64,000 bases of DNA from Enterococcus songbeiensis (GTDB lineage Bacteria; Bacillota; Bacilli; Lactobacillales; Enterococcaceae). A program made the position numbers and the translations under genes. Below the pieces are notes generated by a model. That model did no database searches and had not been told where the DNA came from. It was given only the letters and a program-made list of their open reading frames with translations. The stretch's first letter is position 1; each line of letters begins with the position of its first letter. The DNA lies in the NCBI RefSeq assembly GCF_005405265.1, contig NZ_BJDS01000003.1, forward strand, positions 124,001 to 188,000. The letters run 5' to 3'. Positions 1-8,058 of the stretch are shown here, in pieces.

Positions 1-151
1 TCTTATAAAAGCTCACTTTGTAAAAATCATAGGTATAGATGGTATCACCAGCTTGCCGTTTTCCCTCAATAATGAGAGACGTATATTTCCCTGTATTTTG
101 TATATACGCTTGAAACCCTAACTTCTTTAATTCTTCTGTTAAGAGGCTCAT
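1..151 (-). CDS. orf19: ICE protein Orf19-like (partial, runs off the left edge)
   Basis: A minus-strand reading frame starts with ATG at 151 and stays open to the window edge. It begins MSLLTEELKKLGFQAY and gives about 50 residues. Its ATG overlaps the TGA stop of the orf20-like gene in an ATGA junction, so the two are translationally coupled. Position directly downstream of the Orf20-type relaxase matches orf19 of Tn916, a small conserved conjugation-module protein of unknown function. The identification rests on gene order rather than a recognised domain. The rest of the gene lies outside the window. Confidence 0.6.
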   Translation of the reverse strand, partial: MSLLTEELKKLGFQAYIQNTGKYTSLIIEGKRQAGDTIYTYDFYKVSFYK

Positions 152-1332
152 GTAATCAAATCCTCCATGCCTAGATGTTGTTGTTCAATTAATTTCTCAT
201 GTTTTTCTGTCAGTTTGGCTTCATGAATCATGGTGGAAATAATGGTTGTACCGTTGAGAATATCTAAAATGCTTGCGACTTTTAATGTAGGGGCGACTTG
301 ATGATGTAACCAGTTCAATGTTCGTTCAAAAGAATAAGGTTCTGGCTGTATGGTTAGGCGTAATGCTCCACGATTTTTGCCGATAAACCATTCCCAGCGT
401 TCATTGGTTTGCCAATCACTCCGTCGCTTGGTTTCGTCCTTATCGGCAAAGCGAATATAACGATTGATAATCTCAAACGCTGTTTTTTCTGCATTTTGAT
501 GTTCCAACAAATCTTTCATGGCTTGAGTGGCTCTGTCGTTTTTCAAACGAATTTCAAAGCGATTCTTTATTTCTGCGTCTTCTAAGGCAATATCATTTTT
601 CACGTATTGCTCATAATCTTTCTCATATATACAGAAATAGACTTCGCTTTTTAATGAGCCAATATAAAGGGTGTTTCCCATGTCTGGTTTTTCATCACGG
701 TGAACCAATTCACCACTGCGATAATTTTTAAAGCTCCGAAAGACGGAAATACATTCTTCCTGTTTACATTTCTTTGCCAATTCTGGAATATTCAAAATCC
801 CTGTTTTATCGTTGATGGCTAAATCCAAGCGTTTGAAAATACCTTTATGTTCCATGCAATCTTGAAAGAAACCATACCAGCTCCGATGTTGAGCCAATAG
901 AAAGTTTTCAAATTGCCGACAGCCTTTTCCTTTCAGTTCTAATAAAACCCCTTTACTTACATCATGAGAGACTAGGACAACAATATCACCGAAACGATAG
1001 TGTTCGGGATAAGAATAATAGCCAAAGTCTTCGTGTAGCATATAATCCATATTCAAGCGTAAAACCTCACCGATAATTTGAGACACATCATTGGTAGGGA
1101 ATCGAATCCGTACATAGTCGAATAACATCTCCAATGGGTTATCGGGATTGAAGCGTTCCAAAGCGTTCAGTAAATCTTCTTTCACCTGTTGAGTAGGGAC
1201 TGCCTTGCCTGTTTCAATATCCGATAGGTAAGGTCTGGTAATATGAGAAGCAACCGCCAGTTTATTTTGAGAAACGCCATAAGCCAGTCGCTTTTCTTTC
1301 AATTCCTTAATCCAAATTTTTTCGTTTTCCAT
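148..1332 (-). CDS. orf20: Rep_trans-family relaxase/replication initiator, Tn916 Orf20-like
   Basis: Predicted to nick the ICE at oriT and start rolling-circle transfer and replication of the circular form. The 394-residue protein has an N-terminal XRE-type helix-turn-helix (about residues 10-45, with VSQNKLAVA and PYLSDIETGK), then a replication-initiation-factor domain with the RLDLAIND motif near residue 170. Length and order match Tn916 Orf20 (about 400 aa) and ICEBs1 NicK-type relaxases. The ATG at 1332 is preferred because GGAGG lies 7 bases upstream; a TTG two codons earlier is too close to it. The adjacent intergenic region (1333-1513) carries the expected oriT hairpins. The catalytic tyrosine could not be assigned by eye. 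Confidence 0.88.
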   Translation of the reverse strand: MENEKIWIKELKEKRLAYGVSQNKLAVASHITRPYLSDIETGKAVPTQQVKEDLLNALERFNPDNPLEMLFDYVRIRFPTNDVSQIIGEVLRLNMDYMLHEDFGYYSYPEHYRFGDIVVLVSHDVSKGVLLELKGKGCRQFENFLLAQHRSWYGFFQDCMEHKGIFKRLDLAINDKTGILNIPELAKKCKQEECISVFRSFKNYRSGELVHRDEKPDMGNTLYIGSLKSEVYFCIYEKDYEQYVKNDIALEDAEIKNRFEIRLKNDRATQAMKDLLEHQNAEKTAFEIINRYIRFADKDETKRRSDWQTNERWEWFIGKNRGALRLTIQPEPYSFERTLNWLHHQVAPTLKVASILDILNGTTIISTMIHEAKLTEKHEKLIEQQHLGMEDLIT

Positions 1333-1352
1333 TCGCAAACCTCCAATCTAAA

Positions 1353-1507
1353 AAAGATGTAAACTATGACCCTTGAGTTTACATCTTTCCTATTTTCCGC
1401 AATTCCTTGTACCATCAACATTGGTTGATGAGAATTGCCTGTTTTCAGTTGTATTTGTGCCCCCCTGTTAGGTAGAGGGGGCTAAAGGATTGGCGTGGCT
1501 AACGCCA
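1353..1507. other. Probable oriT region of the ICE
   Basis: The gap between the relaxase and coupling-protein genes holds four inverted repeats. Positions 1353-1365 and 1376-1388 form 13-bp perfect arms. Positions 1399-1438 form nested arms. Positions 1459-1464 and 1477-1482 form GCCCCC/GGGGGC arms, and 1491-1507 hold TGGCGT/ACGCCA arms. On the minus strand the third reads CCCCCTCTACCTAACAGGGG, resembling the GC-rich nic hairpin of ICEBs1/Tn916-family oriT sites. The nick position itself is not assigned. Confidence 0.72.
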
Positions 1508-1513
1508 CACCAA

Positions 1514-2917
1514 TCAAAGCAAGTCTGAACCTGTACCTTTCACTTCGTGCGGTACAGGCTCAGATTGCTTTTTTTGAATGACTTTTCCTATTTCTCCTAA
1601 GAAATCATACCTTTTTGGTACAAGGGGTGTATAAAACTCACTAATCACACTTTTTCCTGTATCCACATAACCTCTTCCCTTGATGGGTTTTAAGAAAAAT
1701 TGTTTTTGTGTATCGCTTCCAAACATCATACCGAAGCCCATTTCAGACATACGACCCAAAGCCACACGGAAGTTAAAGTTATCTCGAATACCATCACTAA
1801 AATATTTTGCGTCTGGACGCTGACAGGCAAGAATTAAAAAGAAGCCTGCTTGTCGTCCGAGCATAACAATTTGTTTGAGTTTATTCATAACTTGTGCACT
1901 ATCACGACCTAACATATCCATCATCGCCACATATTCATCAAAAATCAGGAAGTTCGCAGGTAGACCAAGATACGCATAATTTTCTCCTGTTTTGTAGTTC
2001 GGGTGTTGCTTCATGGTTTCACTACGGGCAATCATATCGTCGTAAAATTGACTAATACATGCCAGCATATCGTCTTTACGGTAATAGACATTATCTATGA
2101 CCGCTCCTAAGTCTGCCAAATCAGCATTTTTAGGGTCGAGAATATAAAGCTTCGCATTTGTATGCAGGAGAGATTCAATCAATGTGAGAATAAAATAGGA
2201 TTTTCCACTACCCGTGCCCCCAGCAATTAACATGTGAGGGAGAGAATCAAACTCCCAATAGACCGATTCCATCAATTTGACACGTCCATCTTGAGCTACC
2301 ACATCTTCAATGCCAATTCGATTGCCAATGGTGTCATAAAGTAGAACATACTCTACATAAGAATCTTTCAACGTTTTTTCCACTAATTCACAATACAAGC
2401 CTGTTTCTAGTTTGTTTTCTAAGTGCAAGAGCTGATCTTGATATTTCCCTAAAGTGATTTCTACATGAATATGGATCAGTCCATCTTTCATTCGGTAATA
2501 CATTTTAGGAAAATGGCGGATTCGTTGTTTGGTTTTCTTGCTGGATAAGTCTTTAAAGAATCCCTCTGATTGAGTTTCTTCGGCTTCATACCAATGGTTT
2601 TCTAAAATCATACGAGCTAACTTTTGACGGTGCTCTAACTGTTTTATAGAATCTATGCGATAGTGATAATAGAGCCAGCTGATGAGTCCGCATACAAAAA
2701 AAGCAGTGAGAATACTGCTCCAAAAGTATGGCGTATGCAGTTGATAGAAAAATGTATCTAACTGAACTGTTTGCCAATTCACCGATTGTAACGTTCTCCA
2801 ATGAAAAGGGAGTAGAACGACTAGAAAAACTATCAGCAATGAAATCAGCACAAAATGATAGACCAAGTCCTTATCGTTGGCTTTGATTCGCTTTCCTCTG
2901 TCATGAAGCAATGGCAT
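1514..2917 (-). CDS. orf21: FtsK/SpoIIIE-like conjugation coupling protein, Tn916 Orf21-like
   Basis: Membrane-anchored DNA translocase that passes the nicked ICE strand to the mating channel. The N-terminus has two hydrophobic segments (about residues 22-40 and 65-85). The FtsK-type ATPase domain has Walker A GGTGSGKS near residue 235 and a Walker B-like FLIFDEY near 320. The true start is the ATG at 2917: AGGAGG sits just upstream, and an upstream in-frame ATG at 2935 overlaps that Shine-Dalgarno. The resulting 467 aa is close to the 461 aa of Tn916 Orf21. It follows the Mom-like gene after a short gap on the same strand. Confidence 0.9.
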   Translation of the reverse strand: MPLLHDRGKRIKANDKDLVYHFVLISLLIVFLVVLLPFHWRTLQSVNWQTVQLDTFFYQLHTPYFWSSILTAFFVCGLISWLYYHYRIDSIKQLEHRQKLARMILENHWYEAEETQSEGFFKDLSSKKTKQRIRHFPKMYYRMKDGLIHIHVEITLGKYQDQLLHLENKLETGLYCELVEKTLKDSYVEYVLLYDTIGNRIGIEDVVAQDGRVKLMESVYWEFDSLPHMLIAGGTGSGKSYFILTLIESLLHTNAKLYILDPKNADLADLGAVIDNVYYRKDDMLACISQFYDDMIARSETMKQHPNYKTGENYAYLGLPANFLIFDEYVAMMDMLGRDSAQVMNKLKQIVMLGRQAGFFLILACQRPDAKYFSDGIRDNFNFRVALGRMSEMGFGMMFGSDTQKQFFLKPIKGRGYVDTGKSVISEFYTPLVPKRYDFLGEIGKVIQKKQSEPVPHEVKGTGSDLL

Positions 2918-2938
2918 AAAAATCCTCCTTTCCATCTA

Positions 2939-3712
2939 TCAAAATAATTGTGTATTGTAGATACGAGCCTGTTTATCAAAAGTTGGTTGAGAAATGGCTT
3001 CATATTTCCGATAAGCGATTCGCTTTTCAAAGCGTAAATCTTTTTCTTTCGGATAATAATGACGTCGATAGAGCGTGTGTCCTAACAGTTTTTTCGCTTC
3101 TTTTGTCAACGGATAGAGATAGCGAAACATGCGTCCATTGATTTTCTCAATCCCTTTGTATTCGCAAAATGCCTGGGAAAGCCAATGCTTTTTCTCTACC
3201 TGTTCAAAACGAGCATTTTCCTCTAATAAAAGGCGAGCACTTCGAGGGTGTATCTTTTCCCATGACTGTTTATCACGATAGACACTTGTCTTGAAATACC
3301 CGCAGTAAAAGAAGTTGGACGCTTGATAGACATAGCCACATTTTCCCTCAATTCCATCTGCCAATGTATATAAAAAATGACAGTCCGTATGTTCTTTCAA
3401 CCACTTAATTAGAGCTGAAAGAGCTTGACTGCCAAAATAATTGGTTTGATTCATTTCTGGAAGAAAACACATCTTTCCAATTTCTAAATAATCTGTGGTT
3501 TGAAGGGAACTGTCGGGAAAGAGTTTGCGTATGGTTTGTAGGGGTTGCGTACCCCAGCCTAATTCCACAACGCCTAATAATTTTTCTTCTGAAAAAATCC
3601 CTAGAAAGTATTTACACAATCTAGGGAGTATCTTTGAATAATGGTATTGCCGAATAAAAGAAATGGCTTCATCTTTCGGAATTTCTTTCAAAATCAATGG
3701 TGTGTTTGTCAT
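2939..3712 (-). CDS. Mom-like (GNAT-fold) putative DNA-modification protein carried by the ICE
   Basis: About 257 residues with the motif pattern of Mom-family adenine-modification proteins, which are GNAT-fold enzymes. YHYSK lies at about 23-27, followed by a G-x-F...GVVELG strand pair, LEIGKMC at about 76-82, ADGIEGKCG at about 118-126 and YQASNFFYCG at about 129-138. Phage Mu Mom converts adenine to a modified base that blocks restriction. A similar anti-restriction role during transfer is inferred here. The gene sits between orf22 and orf21 of the transfer module, in the same orientation and tightly spaced. ATG 3712 is preferred over GTG 3721 because AGGTG lies 6 bases upstream. The C-terminal third has no recognised motif. 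An unrelated GNAT activity remains possible. Confidence 0.6.
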   Translation of the reverse strand: MTNTPLILKEIPKDEAISFIRQYHYSKILPRLCKYFLGIFSEEKLLGVVELGWGTQPLQTIRKLFPDSSLQTTDYLEIGKMCFLPEMNQTNYFGSQALSALIKWLKEHTDCHFLYTLADGIEGKCGYVYQASNFFYCGYFKTSVYRDKQSWEKIHPRSARLLLEENARFEQVEKKHWLSQAFCEYKGIEKINGRMFRYLYPLTKEAKKLLGHTLYRRHYYPKEKDLRFEKRIAYRKYEAISQPTFDKQARIYNTQLF

Positions 3713-3721
3713 AAGCAACAC

Positions 3722-4099
3722 CTATTTTTCACTTTCGGACGCTTCTTTTTTATATTTCTGATGAGGTTTTGTCTGTCCTTTTAATACAAGATCGTCTGCT
3801 TTCACGTACCAATCAACGTCTGCCCCTCGAAAAGTAGCCGTCGCTACGGTATCTGCCACAGGATTGATTAATTCCACTTCTGCGTTGTAGTCAAATTCTT
3901 TCAAAGGAACAGAAGCGGGGATACTGACTTGTATCATGCGTCCTTGTCCTTTTGATTTTAAGTCATAGGTACGTTCTTTAATTTCTTCGGAAACCGAACC
4001 ATCTTCATTTTGAATACGAACCTCACGACGTAAAGCGGAAAATTTCAATGTGCCAAATGTCTGGTCTTTTTCAATCACAATACCTTCTGCTAATCTCAT
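3722..4099 (-). CDS. orf22: YdcP/DUF961-family ICE protein, Orf22-like
   Basis: A 125-aa protein of the YdcP (DUF961) family, always found in the early transfer module of Tn916-like ICEs and of unknown biochemical role. Recognisable segments are FGTLKFSALRREVR, SRSYDL-type IKERTYDL and EVELINPVADTVATATFRG. It resembles the neighbouring Orf23-like protein (both contain a VxLINP segment and an RxYxL segment), so the pair probably arose by duplication. An AAGG Shine-Dalgarno precedes ATG 4099. A charged Lys/Glu-rich tail ends the protein. Confidence 0.85.
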   Translation of the reverse strand: MRLAEGIVIEKDQTFGTLKFSALRREVRIQNEDGSVSEEIKERTYDLKSKGQGRMIQVSIPASVPLKEFDYNAEVELINPVADTVATATFRGADVDWYVKADDLVLKGQTKPHQKYKKEASESEK

Positions 4100-4119
4100 A
4101 TTTTTTCACCTTTCCTTTC

Positions 4120-4434
4120 TTAAGCTTTCACCATATCGTCTGCGTGCATAATGTAATTGGTAAATCCTCTATTGCCAATTTTATAACCTTCTGCGGTAAT
4201 ACGTGGGTTGATGAGTCTGACTTTTTCGTCGGATTCAAAATGTTTCTCGCCAGCTTCGGAGGGAAGAATGACAACAATATCATCTGCTCGTTGAATCGTT
4301 GAGTATAAATTGTAGCTACGAGAGAGAATAGTTGGTCTGCCATTGACTCGACGTTGTTCAATATTCCCTTCACCAGCATATTCTAATTGACCAAATGTTT
4401 TTTCCATATTGGGAATGACATATTTTAATTCCAT
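4120..4434 (-). CDS. orf23: YdcP/DUF961-family ICE protein, Orf23-like
   Basis: A 104-aa YdcP-family protein, the first transfer-module gene from the left end of the element. It shows the family segments FGQLEYAG, RSYNLYS and KVRLINPRITAEGY. AAGGAAC precedes the ATG at 4434. Together with orf22, the Mom-like gene, orf21 and orf20 it forms one minus-strand operon. The role is not established in the family. Confidence 0.85.
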   Translation of the reverse strand: MELKYVIPNMEKTFGQLEYAGEGNIEQRRVNGRPTILSRSYNLYSTIQRADDIVVILPSEAGEKHFESDEKVRLINPRITAEGYKIGNRGFTNYIMHADDMVKA

Positions 4435-4729
4435 AAGTGTATCGTTCCTTTCTCACATAAAATATTTTTGGCTTACTTTATTCATTTAAAAATTTGTTAG
4501 TATCACAACCTTTCAAAGCATAAAAAATAGACGCTCATTATGAACGTCTATCATTTAAATGAATATTGAGTTTAGAATTCCATTTCGAATTTAATCAGGT
4601 CTGCTTAGGTGCAAATACTGCACTTTTATTGCACTTTTTATTTTTTTAAATATAATTTATTCGATTTTATACGTTTCCAAAATCCTTGATATTACAGCAT
4701 TTTCGCTTATATGCCATACCCTTAAAACA
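4435..4729. other. Non-coding left end of the ICE
   Basis: No credible gene is seen. The stretch is AT-rich and contains the hairpin at 4527-4551, a GTGCAAATACTGCAC-like imperfect dyad near 4609, and the terminal bases of the element next to the attachment repeat. Confidence 0.5.
4527..4551 (-). terminator. Hairpin with U-tract near the ICE left end
   Basis: A 12-bp stem with one mismatch (arms ATAGACGctcat and atgaaCGTCTAT, one-base loop) is followed on the minus strand by TTTTTT. It lies 90 bases upstream of orf23, so it could stop or attenuate transcripts entering the transfer operon from the circularised element. Confidence 0.55.
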
Positions 4730-4740
4730 GAGTGGGAATA
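4730..4740 (+). repeat. attL-type 11-bp core GAGTGGGAATA (ICE/flanking segment junction)
   Basis: GAGTGGGAATA is the direct repeat reported for Tn5801 insertion at the 3' end of guaA, where it encodes Glu-Trp-Glu before the stop. A second perfect copy lies at 8208-8218. Both share flanking similarity: AACAGCATTT-like bases and ATACCC lie upstream, and AAA follows. guaA itself must lie to the left, beyond the ICE. Confidence 0.8.
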
Positions 4741-5259
4741 AAGCAGTAACCTAACTCGGTTACAAAATGTTGATTTAACGGCATTTAGCTCAATATAGAA
4801 TGGATAAAAGAGCCTGTTTTTATTAGGTTCCCCGCCAAAATCCCGCCAGAGAAATCTGGCGGGATTTTTGATTTAGGCTTTATTTGATGGGATTCTCTAT
4901 AAAAAGATTAGCAAAAAAAATGACTGGTTTCCGCCACAGAAATAATTATTCTTTACAAAAAATATTCCCACAACCAATCGAATATTGATTAATGAGAATA
5001 AAATAGGATTTTCGCCAATTGTGGATATTAATCAGGTATATCAAGCTCTATCTGAGCTTCAGAAAAAAGCATTGTCCCTGGCCGTTTTCAAAATAGGATT
5101 TTTCCCAGCCACCGATAGAATGCCCTTCCCGCTAGAAGTATCTACGTAAACTTGTATAGTATTAATATTTCCAAGGACAGCTTCTTTAAAAATTCACTAC
5201 GTCTAAGAATAACTTTTCATTTGTTTTAAAGTAGCTGCATCTTGATTCTTCGCATTATT
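4741..5259. other. Non-coding stretch at the left of the inter-att segment
   Basis: No gene can be supported in these 519 bases. They hold a strong GC-rich hairpin (4837-4869), bits of A/T-rich sequence, and one weak plus-strand open frame near 4990-5140 without start or similarity. A CCCCGCCAAAATCCCGCC-type sequence abuts the hairpin; similar strings are often seen near integrase-linked attachment sites, so this may be the scar of an older element. Confidence 0.45.
4837..4869. terminator. Strong bidirectional hairpin terminator
   Basis: Perfect arms AAAATCCCGCCAGA and TCTGGCGGGATTTT with a GAAA tetraloop and T-tracts on both sides. It lies between the ICE end and the operon ending at 5260, so it would insulate one from the other. 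Confidence 0.75.
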
Positions 5260-6125
5260 TTATTTTAAAAAGAACGTTACTAATTGTGTAAATTCATCTG
5301 GATATTGAAACAATGAACCATGCCCAGCGTCTTCATATATTTTGATTTTCGTATTAGGAATTTCCTTGGCTAGCTGATAAGAATTAACCGTTGGGACCAT
5401 TCGATCATGATCGCCGTTCACTACCAATGTTGATTGGGTGACACTTGATAACTCCAAATGAGAATCTTTTCCCCAGCGGTTGATTGCTTTCAACTGATTA
5501 TTGTAACTAGAAAGTCGGATATTTCTATCTTTTACAGCGATTCTTTCATGGATTCGACTCAAGTATTCTTGGGCTTTTTGTTTCCCATTTGCTGTTGAAG
5601 TAAAAAACAAATAATTTTTTATGTCTTTCCTAGTAAAAATCGAACGTACAAGGTCTTTATTCGTTATTCTTGTTACATCAGATATACCTTGTCCACCTCT
5701 CGGACCAGTCCCCACTAAAACCAATTTCCGAGCAAGTTGAGGTTCTTTTACGACTAGCTCTTGAGCAATCATCCCCCCATAGAAAGGCCAAGAAGATCGA
5801 TTTGATTAACATCTAGAGCATGGATAAATTCCAAGGCATCATCCGCCATTTCAGCAATGGTTCTGGGCACGTTGCCAGTGGACAGTCCTACTCCAACATT
5901 ATCAAAAACAATGACCCAGTGATTTTTGGCTAATTGGTTTAATACTCGATAATCCCAATTATCCAAAGTTGCGGATAAATGGGGGAGCATTATCAGCGGA
6001 ATCCCTACTTTCTCTCCCATTTCTCGATAAGCAAATGCATGCTTATTTGTTTCCAAAAAAAGATTGGGGATTGTCAAATAATCCTGTTCCAGAGCATCAT
6101 TTTTTTCACTTTCTTTTTTAGTCAA
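5260..6125 (-). pseudogene. Alpha/beta hydrolase broken by a frameshift at the catalytic-serine elbow
   Basis: Two adjacent frames encode one alpha/beta hydrolase of about 288 aa. The N-terminal part (6125 to about 5772) ends with LLGLSMGG and a stop. The C-terminal part (5772-5260) opens with MIAQELV and continues through LVVNGDHDRMVP (catalytic Asp) and DAGHGSLFQYP (catalytic His). The break lies in a run of six G (plus-strand C at 5773-5778, reading ATGGGGGGATG). Seven G would give GLSMGGMIAQEL in one frame. So the gene is either inactivated, slippage-switched or misread at a homopolymer. Its start overlaps the MDR gene by 8 bases, so it is co-transcribed with it. Confidence 0.82.
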
Positions 6126-7122
6126 ATTTAATCACTACCTTACCATTGGGATGCCCATCTCTTACCAGTAGAAGCGCTTCATTGACTTCATCTAGAGTAA
6201 ATTCATGAGGATCAATTGCTGGAACAATGTTCTCCTTTTCGACAATTTCGGTAATTTTTTGTAGTTGTTGTCCGTTTGCTTGGACAAAAATAAAGTGATA
6301 GGTCACATCATGCTGTTTAGCTTTTTTATCTAATTTAGCCCCAGCAACAGCAAACAACCCTTGTTTCCATTTTGGTAAATTTTGCTTAATAGCAAATTGC
6401 TTATTAGGACCGGCAATTAGGCTAAGTAACTTACCACCCGGTTTGATGATGGAAAGTTCTCGATCAATTTCTTTTGCTCCCAACGTATCAATGACAAAAT
6501 CAACCTTATTTAAAACTTCCCAATAATTTTCTTTACGATAATCTAAGTATTGATCGGCTCCCGCTTGGATAATCCGCTCCTTGGCACCGGCATTTCCAGA
6601 GACAATTACACGCAAGCCAAGATGTTTTGCAATTGGCACAGCAATTTGACCAAAACTGCCTGATCCACCAGGAATAAAGACAGATTGTCCAGGCTTAGCT
6701 TGTAAAATTTCTGTTAGGGCTTGGTAAGCGGTTAGCCCGGTCAACGGAACACCGGCACCTGTCACAAAATCCAGATTTTTAGGTAAGTACCCAATTGCGC
6801 CTTGATCCACGGCCACATACTCAGCAAAAGCACCTATCTTATCGATCGGCAATCTGGTATAAACCTTGTCACCTTTTTTAAAATTCGTTACCTCACTGCC
6901 GACTTCTTCGATAATTCCCGTCAATTCATTTCCAAGAGTAAAAGGTTTTTCATAGTCCTGGATGAGTTTCACACTCCCTGTGATATTCAAAATTTCTAAG
7001 GGATTAACAGCTGCCACTTTGACTTTCACAAGCACCTCATTTTTCGAAATTTTTGGCGTGGGAATATCTGTAACTTCCACATTTATCTCTTTTGAATAAC
7101 GTTTTATTTGCGCTGCTTTCAT
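6118..7122 (-). CDS. Zinc-independent MDR quinone oxidoreductase/NADP-dependent alcohol dehydrogenase family
   Basis: A 334-aa medium-chain reductase. The N-terminal GroES-like domain has NEVLVKVKVAAVNPLE and GNELTGIIEEVGSEV. A Rossmann fold follows with VFIPGGSGSFGQIAVPIAK, then DYRKENYWEVL and DFVIDTLG. The zinc-binding residues of classical ADH are absent, as in quinone oxidoreductases. It likely uses NADPH to reduce an enone or quinone. AGGAGAG precedes ATG 7122. It lies in an operon downstream of a TetR gene and a decayed SDR, and overlaps the broken hydrolase. A detoxification operon for an electrophile is a reasonable inference; the substrate is unknown. Confidence 0.82.
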   Translation of the reverse strand: MKAAQIKRYSKEINVEVTDIPTPKISKNEVLVKVKVAAVNPLEILNITGSVKLIQDYEKPFTLGNELTGIIEEVGSEVTNFKKGDKVYTRLPIDKIGAFAEYVAVDQGAIGYLPKNLDFVTGAGVPLTGLTAYQALTEILQAKPGQSVFIPGGSGSFGQIAVPIAKHLGLRVIVSGNAGAKERIIQAGADQYLDYRKENYWEVLNKVDFVIDTLGAKEIDRELSIIKPGGKLLSLIAGPNKQFAIKQNLPKWKQGLFAVAGAKLDKKAKQHDVTYHFIFVQANGQQLQKITEIVEKENIVPAIDPHEFTLDEVNEALLLVRDGHPNGKVVIKFD

Positions 7123-7125
7123 TGT

Positions 7126-7430
7126 TCATTTCTCTCCTTTTAAAGAAACCACCCATGATTCTGCATTGACGGTTTCCAAATTTTTAATCGATTGTTGGAT
7201 AGTCGATATATCTTCCCCTGAATTTACATAAAGCGTTTCTGGATACCGTGGCATTCTTTTCTAAAATCTTCACCTAATCGATTTTCCCGACGAGCGACTA
7301 AAATTAAATTCTTCCTTTTTTCTATAAAGTCTACTGCTATTCCATAGCCAACTCCTGAACTTGCACCGTAATAACCGTGTATTTCATGATTGTCTGACCC
7401 TTTATTGTACAAAGGATAATGTTTGCTCAA
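7126..7430 (-). pseudogene. Remnant of a short-chain dehydrogenase
   Basis: The first part (7430-7224) contains an SDR cofactor motif, YGASSGVGYGIAVDF, with RRENRLGE, but stops after 68 residues and has a scrambled start. A second frame continues from about 7224 to a stop at 7126 and ends ETVNAESWVVSLKGEK, four bases before the MDR start. Together they look like the two ends of a gene that has lost its middle and its frame. The start overlaps the TetR gene end. The deletion scar shows that this operon is decaying. Confidence 0.6.
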
Positions 7431-7971
7431 TAATCCGATTTAATTTTTTGATGTTTCTTGTTGTTTTTGATAAAACACGAATACCAACTGAAGCATTATG
7501 AAGATAACTAGCCAGTGTTTCGATATCCGTAGCGGCAGATAGTTCATTCTTTTCTTGGGCGAATAAAAGGATATTGAACAGTTGATGTTCTTCGTGGTCA
7601 AAATATTTTTGAATTTTCTCCTCTATCAGAGGATCCACGTTCGCTAATTCAGTAGCAGAATTCACAAGGAAGCATCCCGCATGACTTTTTTCATTAATTA
7701 AAATCGAAAAAATTATTTTTAATTGTTCATGTATAGTCATTTTTTCAGATAGATTTTCCATGATTGCTTTTTCAAGTGTGGTTTCATATAGATCCAAAGT
7801 TAAGAGAAATAAGTTGTGTTTGTCCCCAAAAGTATCGTAAATACTTCGTCTATGAATTCCCATTGCATTGACAAGCTCTTGCATGGATGTATTATTATAG
7901 CCTTGTTGCCAAAAGACATGCATGGCTTTCTCCAAAACGACTTCTTCTTCAAATTCTTTACTTCTTCCCAA
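7402..7971 (-). CDS. TetR/AcrR-family transcriptional regulator
   Basis: A 189-aa repressor. The N-terminal helix-turn-helix runs over about residues 8-55 (FWQQGYNNTSMQELVNAMG and HRRSIYDTFGDKHNLF). The C-terminal ligand-binding half is helical and contains CFLVNSATELA. The start is a TTG at 7971 with AAGGAG 8 bases upstream; a TTG two codons earlier is too close to the Shine-Dalgarno. It is the first gene of the operon with the SDR remnant, the MDR and the hydrolase, and a palindromic operator overlaps the promoter (8015-8058). Autorepression with an inducing electrophile is inferred. Confidence 0.85.
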   Translation of the reverse strand: MGRSKEFEEEVVLEKAMHVFWQQGYNNTSMQELVNAMGIHRRSIYDTFGDKHNLFLLTLDLYETTLEKAIMENLSEKMTIHEQLKIIFSILINEKSHAGCFLVNSATELANVDPLIEEKIQKYFDHEEHQLFNILLFAQEKNELSAATDIETLASYLHNASVGIRVLSKTTRNIKKLNRIIEQTLSFVQ

Positions 7972-8014
7972 AATCAAAGCTCCTTTCCTTACGAAAATCC
8001 TGTGTTTTATTTTC

Positions 8015-8058
8015 TAGAACGTTCATTCTAAAAATACCAGAAAAATTTATTTTGTCAA
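8015..8058 (-). promoter_or_regulatory. Promoter and TetR-type operator of the 7.9-kb operon
   Basis: On the minus strand, TTGACA (8053-8058) and TATTTT (8031-8036) are 16 bases apart. Immediately downstream, TAGAACGTTCATTCTA (8015-8030) has TAGAA/TTCTA outer arms and a GAACGTTC core palindrome. This is the form and place expected for a TetR operator. Confidence 0.65.
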
